Shown here one piece after another: positions 60,705 through 64,000 of a stretch of 64,000 bases of DNA. The position numbers were made by a program, and so were the translations under genes. The DNA is taken from NCBI GenBank assembly GCA_009702045.1, contig WLIV01000010.1, positions 39,971 to 103,970 of the forward strand, read 5' to 3'. The first letter of the stretch is position 1; each line of letters begins with the position of its first letter. Source of the DNA: Actinomycetota bacterium. Lineage in GTDB: Bacteria > Actinomycetota > Acidimicrobiia > Acidimicrobiales > Ilumatobacteraceae. Under the pieces are notes generated by a model. The model was not told the origin of the DNA. It was given only the letters and a program-made list of their open reading frames with translations, and ran no database searches.

Positions 60705-61516
60705 TCGCTGTTGCCTTCCCAGCGCGGGGCACGACGTTCGGCGAAGGCCTTCGGGCCTTCCACGGAGTCGGGGTGATAGCGATGCAGACGCACCAACCCC
60801 CAACCCGCTTCCATCGCCGCGGTGTAGGCCATCTCGACCGAGTTCCACACTGCCTGCTGTGTCAGCGAGACGGCGCGAGGCGAGTTGGCTTTGATCTCGT
60901 TGGCGATCGACATGGCCAGCGTCATCAGCTCGGCCGGCTCAGCGAGCTCTTCGACGAGACCCAACTCGTACGCACGCTGGGCCGTGAGTCGGTGCGTCCT
61001 GCCGCTGAGGGTCATCCGTAGCGCGGACCCCAACGGGAGGCGCTTGGCGAGGCCGACGCTCTCGATACCGCTCACCTGGCCGACCGTGACATGGGTGTCC
61101 ATGAAGCTGGCCGTGGTGGAGGCGACGACGATGTCGGAGTCGACCACGAAGTGCAAGCCTCCGGCGTTGGCGACACCGTTGATCGCAGCGATCACCGGCT
61201 TCCAGACGTGATTCTGACGAGGGGAGAGTCGCACCTCCTGCGACATCGGGCCTTCACCGGCGCGCATGCCACCGGAGTCGGCGGCGCGCTGCATGTCGGC
61301 ACCGGTGCAGAAGTGCCGATCTCCGGCGCCAGTGATGATCGCGACCCGGATGTCGTCGCTGTCGCGGATGTCGGCCCAGATGTCGACCAATGCGGCGGCG
61401 ATGGCCGGCGACAAGGCATTGCCCTGCTCGGGACGGTTGAGGGTGATCACTGCCACCCCGTCGCTCACCGAGTAGAGCACCTCGCCGGAAGTGAGCTCCT
61501 TGCGACTCACAGCCAA
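60701..61516 (-). CDS. Enoyl-CoA hydratase/isomerase family protein
   Basis: 271 aa crotonase, paralogue of the gene at 31276-32076: both carry HFCTGAD or FFCTGAD, GLHFVVDSD, the THxxVG segment in place of the first glutamate, GLAKRLPLGxALRMTL in place of the second and the EGPxAFAE C-terminus. A glutamate in SGIESVGL is common to both. The reaction is thus probably the same in the two clusters and differs from simple hydration. Overlaps the end of the dehydrogenase gene upstream by 10 bp. Confidence 0.9.
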   Translation of the reverse strand: MAVSRKELTSGEVLYSVSDGVAVITLNRPEQGNALSPAIAAALVDIWADIRDSDDIRVAIITGAGDRHFCTGADMQRAADSGGMRAGEGPMSQEVRLSPRQNHVWKPVIAAINGVANAGGLHFVVDSDIVVASTTASFMDTHVTVGQVSGIESVGLAKRLPLGSALRMTLSGRTHRLTAQRAYELGLVEELAEPAELMTLAMSIANEIKANSPRAVSLTQQAVWNSVEMAYTAAMEAGWGLVRLHRYHPDSVEGPKAFAERRAPRWEGNSE

Positions 61517-62430
61517 CGGCCCGTCACGAGTGCCTTGGAATGCCCGGCAGCGCCGCCGGCCTCCACACGCAACGCCTGCAGGCGTAGCGACGACAACGTC
61601 AGGTCGTACTCGTTCGTGAAGCCGATCGAACCACTCAACTGGTGCACTTCGAACAGCGTGCGTCCGGCAGCTTCGGCTGCCGCGAGCGCCGCCGACGCTG
61701 CCCGTTCAGCCGGTGCACCGTGGAAGGCGGCCTCACGTGCGAGCCACCTTGCGCCCTCAATGAGGACATGGGTCTCCATCATTCGGTGCTGGATCGCCTG
61801 AAACGCTGCCAGCGGCTTGCCGAACTGCACGCGACCGATCAAGTGGTCGCTCGTGAGGTCGAACGCAGCGCGGGCGGTGCCGGCAATCTCCGCCGCGATC
61901 GCAACGCGCCACCAACGGCGGGCGACATCACCCGAGCCAGGCGCCAAATCGACGCCCTTGCCGTGTAGTTCGACAGTCGCCATCGGGTATCCGAACAGGG
62001 TGGAGGCCGCCGTGGCCGTGAACTCGGCTGCCTGGAGGATGCGGGCCTCGTGACCATCGATCACGATCAACGCCTCGGCCTCGGCGGCATACCGAACCGG
62101 GCCAGGGATGGCCACGTCGACAATCGCCACGAGGTTCGGCAGATCACCTGCAGGGGCCACCGCGGGAACGACGAGCGAGCGCACGCCGATCGGCGCCAAG
62201 GCCAGGTGAGTGGCCGCCAACTCGGTGACAAGCGCCGCGCTGAGCGGGCCTGTCTCGGCGTTCAGTGCCAGGTCAAGGTAGCCAGCGTCGGCCAGTAGGC
62301 CGAGGAGCCGGGTGTCCGCGCCGCCTTCAGCGCGGAGTTCCCTGGCCCGGGCGGGGCCGGCGGCACGCCGCAAGATGGTCGTGCAGGCCTCACAGATCGC
62401 CGCTTGGGTGGGTGACAGCGTCATCTCCAT
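61507..62430 (-). CDS. Acyl-CoA dehydrogenase, smaller partner
   Basis: 307 aa dehydrogenase-related subunit closely similar to that at 22950-23861: LADAGYLDLAL, RWWRVAIAAEIAG, GRVQFGKPLAAFQAIQHRM and HQLSGSIGFTNEYDL. It pairs with the larger partner 5 bp upstream in the same operon, as its paralogue does in the other cluster. Expected to be a heterotetramer acting on a bulky acyl-CoA. The catalytic glutamate position cannot be fixed by eye. Confidence 0.92.
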   Translation of the reverse strand: MEMTLSPTQAAICEACTTILRRAAGPARARELRAEGGADTRLLGLLADAGYLDLALNAETGPLSAALVTELAATHLALAPIGVRSLVVPAVAPAGDLPNLVAIVDVAIPGPVRYAAEAEALIVIDGHEARILQAAEFTATAASTLFGYPMATVELHGKGVDLAPGSGDVARRWWRVAIAAEIAGTARAAFDLTSDHLIGRVQFGKPLAAFQAIQHRMMETHVLIEGARWLAREAAFHGAPAERAASAALAAAEAAGRTLFEVHQLSGSIGFTNEYDLTLSSLRLQALRVEAGGAAGHSKALVTGRWL

Positions 62431-62435
62431 CGGGG

Positions 62436-63569
62436 TCAGCCCTTCGTTCCGAGCAGAACTCGCGCGAGCGAGTTCAGCTGCATCTCATACGATCCACCGG
62501 CGATGCCGGCCGTGGTGGCCCACTCGAATTGGTTGTCGGCGTGCGAATGGCGCACGAGAGCTTCCGCACCCATCAACTTGAACGCAGCCTCGCTGACTGC
62601 ACGTTCTGCGTTCACCGCCGCAGTGCGGTAGACCCATGCGCTCTCGTCGGGATGCAGGCCTCGCGTTCGCTCGTCCCACACCTGGTACACCAGCACGCGG
62701 GCCGCGTCGCACGCGACTCGAGCGTGCGCCAGCGTCTCGATGACGGACGAGTCGTCGAGCAGGCCGCGCTCGTCGCACCACTTGGCGACCCGGTCGAGAT
62801 ACCCGGCAGCGCGGTGGTAACGGGCGACGCCGACACGCTCGTTGGCGAGCAGCTTGCGCACGATCGTGAAGCCTTCGTTCTCCGGCCCGAGGCGGCAGGA
62901 CGCCGGCACCCGGACATCGGTGAACACCACGTGGTGGAACGCACCGGGGTGCACCACCGCGTCGATGTCGCCCACTTCGACGCCCGGCGTGGCGGTAGGC
63001 ACCAGGAAGATCGAGATGCCTTCCTGTTTGCGGGCCTCGGAGTTGGTGCGGGCGAGCAGGAAGCAGAACTCGGCGACGCCGGCATTCGACGTCCAGATCT
63101 TCTCGCCGTTGATCACGTACTCGTCGCCGTCGCGCACCGCGGAGGTGCGCAGTGCCGCCAGGTCGGAACCGGCGTCGGGCTCGGAGAAACCTTGGCACCA
63201 GACGACATTGCCGTTGCTGATGCGCGTCAGGTGGTATTCCTTCTGCTCCGGTGTGCCGGCGAGGATGATGGCCGGACCGATCCAGTTGACGTTCATGTAC
63301 TGACCGGTACGCGGCTCACCGTGCGCGATCATCTCTTCGGACAGGATCATCTGCTGCCACGGAGCATGCGCGCTACCGCCATACTCCACCGGCCAGGCGG
63401 GCGTCAACCAGCCGCGCGCAGCCAGCTTCTTCACGAACTCCATCGAGCGATCGAAGCGCTCCTGCTGTGGCAGATCGAAGAACTCGAAGTACACCGGCAG
63501 TTCCCCGTCGAGGAACCCTTTCAGCTCCTTACGAAAGCTCAGTTCTTCGTCGCTGTAGTCGAAATGCAC
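62436..63569 (-). CDS. Acyl-CoA dehydrogenase, larger partner
   Basis: 377 aa acyl-CoA dehydrogenase with TPAWPVEYGG, CQGFSEPDAGSDLAALR, GEKIWTSNAGVA and C-terminal GIAGGSYEMQLNSLARVLLG. GTG 63569 is preceded by AAGGGAGAACGC; an ATG 39 bp upstream would include this site in the coding part. Paralogue of the gene at 21803. Driven by its own promoter at 63623-63651 and first in an operon of larger dehydrogenase, smaller dehydrogenase, hydratase, lactonase. Confidence 0.93.
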   Translation of the reverse strand: MHFDYSDEELSFRKELKGFLDGELPVYFEFFDLPQQERFDRSMEFVKKLAARGWLTPAWPVEYGGSAHAPWQQMILSEEMIAHGEPRTGQYMNVNWIGPAIILAGTPEQKEYHLTRISNGNVVWCQGFSEPDAGSDLAALRTSAVRDGDEYVINGEKIWTSNAGVAEFCFLLARTNSEARKQEGISIFLVPTATPGVEVGDIDAVVHPGAFHHVVFTDVRVPASCRLGPENEGFTIVRKLLANERVGVARYHRAAGYLDRVAKWCDERGLLDDSSVIETLAHARVACDAARVLVYQVWDERTRGLHPDESAWVYRTAAVNAERAVSEAAFKLMGAEALVRHSHADNQFEWATTAGIAGGSYEMQLNSLARVLLGTKG

Positions 63570-63622
63570 GCGTTCTCCCTTGTCGACATGCTTCCAGCCG
63601 CTGCACATGCGAAAGCGTGGTC

Positions 63623-63651
63623 ATCCTAATAACGCTAACGGAAAAGGTCAA
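63623..63651 (-). promoter_or_regulatory. Promoter of the dehydrogenase-hydratase-lactonase operon
   Basis: Minus strand TTGACC (63646-63651), a 17-bp spacer and TAGGAT (63623-63628). It overlaps the stop codon of the upstream dehydrogenase gene (63648-63650). Confidence 0.5.
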
Positions 63652-64000
63652 TCGGCTGTCCGACCGCGCAGCTCCCGGGTCAGCAACTGGCGATGATACG
63701 TGGGGCTACCGAACAGCTGTTGGCTGAGCCGCGCCCGCTTCATGTAGAAGTGGATGTCGTACTCCCAGGTGAAGCCGACACCGCCGAAGCACTGCACGGC
63801 GATGCGCGTGGCCTCGGTGTAGGTGTCGCCGGAATACGACTTGGCGATCGCCGCCCACTCCACCCATCGGGCGCCATCGATGGCGTCGGCCGCAGCACGC
63901 CCAGCCACCCGTGCGGTCTCGGAGAACACGAGCAGGTTGGCGCAGTGGTGCTTCACAGCCTGGAACGAGCCGACCTTGCGCCCGAACTGCTCGCGTTCGC
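63648..64000 (-). CDS. Acyl-CoA dehydrogenase family protein, N-terminus outside window
   Basis: Last 117 codons of an acyl-CoA dehydrogenase; the start lies beyond the right edge. The visible part is the C-terminal helical domain with REQFGRKVGSFQAVKHHCAN and CFGGVGFTWEYDIHFYMKRARL. It resembles the gene at 28906-30033 closely, including the spacing to the end. It stops 78 bp before the next dehydrogenase gene, and an independent promoter lies in that gap. Confidence 0.9.
   Translation of the reverse strand, partial: EREQFGRKVGSFQAVKHHCANLLVFSETARVAGRAAADAIDGARWVEWAAIAKSYSGDTYTEATRIAVQCFGGVGFTWEYDIHFYMKRARLSQQLFGSPTYHRQLLTRELRGRTAD

Noticed and set aside
62265..63629. Plus-strand frame of 454 codons
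   Set aside because: Antisense to two acyl-CoA dehydrogenase genes that have complete motifs.
1..64000. CRISPR arrays, tRNA/rRNA genes, insertion sequences, phage genes
   Set aside because: I saw no regularly spaced repeats, no transposase or integrase motifs and no stable-RNA sequences.

Overview
This 64 kb stretch is high-GC bacterial DNA packed almost entirely with protein-coding genes for CoA-thioester catabolism. High GC, GTG/TTG starts, leaderless-looking starts, a mycofactocin-type short-chain dehydrogenase and many paralogous FadD/FadE/EchA/P450 genes point to an actinobacterium, plausibly Acidimicrobiia; the class is inference. I see no rRNA, tRNA, CRISPR, insertion sequence or phage gene.

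Layout. 1-4.2 kb: an acyl-CoA ligase (cut by the window edge) divergent from two enoyl-CoA hydratases and an APH-like kinase. 4.2-10.7 kb: a LIV-type ABC importer in which LivH, LivM and LivG are one polypeptide, plus LivF and two tandemly duplicated lipoprotein binding proteins, each followed by a strong hairpin. 10.8-18.3 kb: a leftward operon (amidohydrolase, CaiB-type CoA transferase, a two-domain CaiB fusion, mycofactocin-type SDR, CaiB) divergent from a TetR regulator with a clean palindrome between them. 18.3-32.1 kb: ligases, SDRs, paired acyl-CoA dehydrogenases, a hydratase, a VOC protein and a P450-type ferredoxin. 32.2-33.8 kb: a StrR/NovG-like ParB-domain regulator and a PaaI thioesterase. 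33.8-45.7 kb: five cytochromes P450 (three in a row, one of them lacking the K-helix) with two alpha/beta hydrolases, hydratase, TesB-like thioesterase and SnoaL-like protein. 45.7-51.4 kb: SDR, luciferase-like oxidoreductase, DUF35 + thiolase-like pair, a degenerate beta-lactamase-fold protein and an unknown protein. 51.4-57.0 kb: PPOX protein, HyuB/HyuA, a tiny zinc ribbon and a hydratase. 57.3-64 kb: VOC protein, a second DUF35 + thiolase-like pair, SMP-30 lactonase, hydratase and three acyl-CoA dehydrogenases.

Working together. The inventory describes uptake of an organic compound, P450 hydroxylation, CoA activation by ligases and CaiB transferases, dehydrogenation by heteromeric acyl-CoA dehydrogenases, hydration, alcohol oxidation by SDRs, and C-C cleavage by DUF35/thiolase-like (Ltp2-type) aldolases. 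That logic is known from steroid side-chain and branched/cyclic isoprenoid catabolism. No ring-cleavage (Kst/Hsa) genes are visible, so the substrate is not determined. Several enzymes (cyclase, beta-lactamase fold, one P450, CaiB fusion) lack or change key catalytic residues.
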